The notes beneath the pieces were generated by a model that ran no database searches, was not told the origin of the DNA, and was given only the letters and a program-made list of their open reading frames with translations. The position numbers and the translations under genes are program-made. Below are positions 63,704-64,000 of a DNA stretch of 64,000 nt, one piece after another (within the stretch, counting starts at the first letter, position 1; each line of letters begins with the position of its first letter). The stretch lies in contig JABAKD010000002.1 of assembly GCA_012845835.1 (NCBI GenBank), forward strand, positions 20,598,129 to 20,662,128. The letters run 5' to 3'. The DNA comes from Undaria pinnatifida (Eukaryota; Sar; Phaeophyceae; Laminariales; Alariaceae).

Positions 63704-64000
63704 GCCGCCGGTCCGACCGAATCTGCCGCCAACGCAAAACAAACGAAAGCCCGCGTGCGTCCAAAAAGCCGCTACGCCATCCGGCTCGAGGAGCTAGACG
63801 GGACAGCGGCAGCAGGAGCGGCAGCGGCGGCAGCAGCGGCAGCTTCGGCGGCAGGAGGAACCGGTGGTAGCAGCAGCGGCGGTGGCAGTGGGGGTGGTGG
63901 GAAGGGTAAGGGTAAGGGTTCGCTGGCCGCGGGTATGGTGGGAGGGCTTCTGGTGTCACCCGCGGAATACAAGGCGCACATGAGCGCGCTGATGACCGAG
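63704..64000 (+). CDS. Gene C exon running off the window
   Basis: Acceptor GGTACTTCTACAG, phase 0 as required by the previous donor, open for all 99 codons to the edge. It starts AAGPTESAANAKQTKARVRP and KSRYAIRLEELDG, continues through Ala and Gly/Ser repeats and GKGKGKGSLAAGMVGGLLVS, and ends PAEYKAHMSALMTE. The last part looks like the start of a structured region; the domain that would identify the protein probably lies beyond the window. Confidence 0.65.

Overview
This is a eukaryotic nuclear window. The coding signal is broken into short exons that end at GT-AG junctions (many donors read GTGAG or GTGCG) and lie inside long introns full of simple repeats, and much of the sequence is dispersed repeats. 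I see no operons, bacterial genes, CRISPR arrays or rRNA genes. The intron style, the balanced base composition and the abundance of CAG, GGT and polypurine repeats would suit a brown alga or another stramenopile, but that is an inference from general character. All exon joins below were read by eye from splice sites and phase; none has transcript or homology support.

Left end (1 to about 4,100): three phase-compatible minus-strand exons spell four hydrophobic segments of an unidentified membrane protein whose gene runs off the left edge. From 4,100 to 12,300 there is repeat sequence: a perfect 1,144-bp tandem duplication, tRNA-derived SINEs, long G-tract arrays and a 500-N assembly gap. From 12,300 to 14,500 there are minus-strand exons of unidentified genes.

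Gene A (plus) starts at 16,928. Six exons to 26,654 keep one reading frame across every junction and encode a low-complexity protein of at least 889 residues that I cannot assign. It either ends in a small exon at 34,480-34,547 or continues to the exon at 48,372; both fit the frame. An intact APE/RT non-LTR retrotransposon (28,870-32,610) lies downstream of exon 6, inside the following intron under either model.

The only conserved host gene I recognise is on the minus strand between 39,184 and about 46,750: the catalytic subunit of tRNA-splicing endonuclease, SEN2. Its nuclease domain is split over three phase-matched exons, has the Tyr/His/Lys catalytic residues and carries a long low-complexity C-terminal tail. 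Between its exons lie a 1.1-kb foldback element and a 1.5-kb hAT-like non-autonomous transposon with near-matching 8-bp target duplications.

Gene C (plus, 48,372 to beyond 64,000) has four phase-matched exons separated by a 13-kb intron and smaller ones, and runs off the right edge. Its first intron holds several dispersed families: SINEs with different tRNA-like heads and a shared tail, TTAA-flanked MITEs, and a poly-A retroposon with a 3' stem-loop. If genes A and C are one gene, SEN2 is nested antisense in a 21.7-kb intron.
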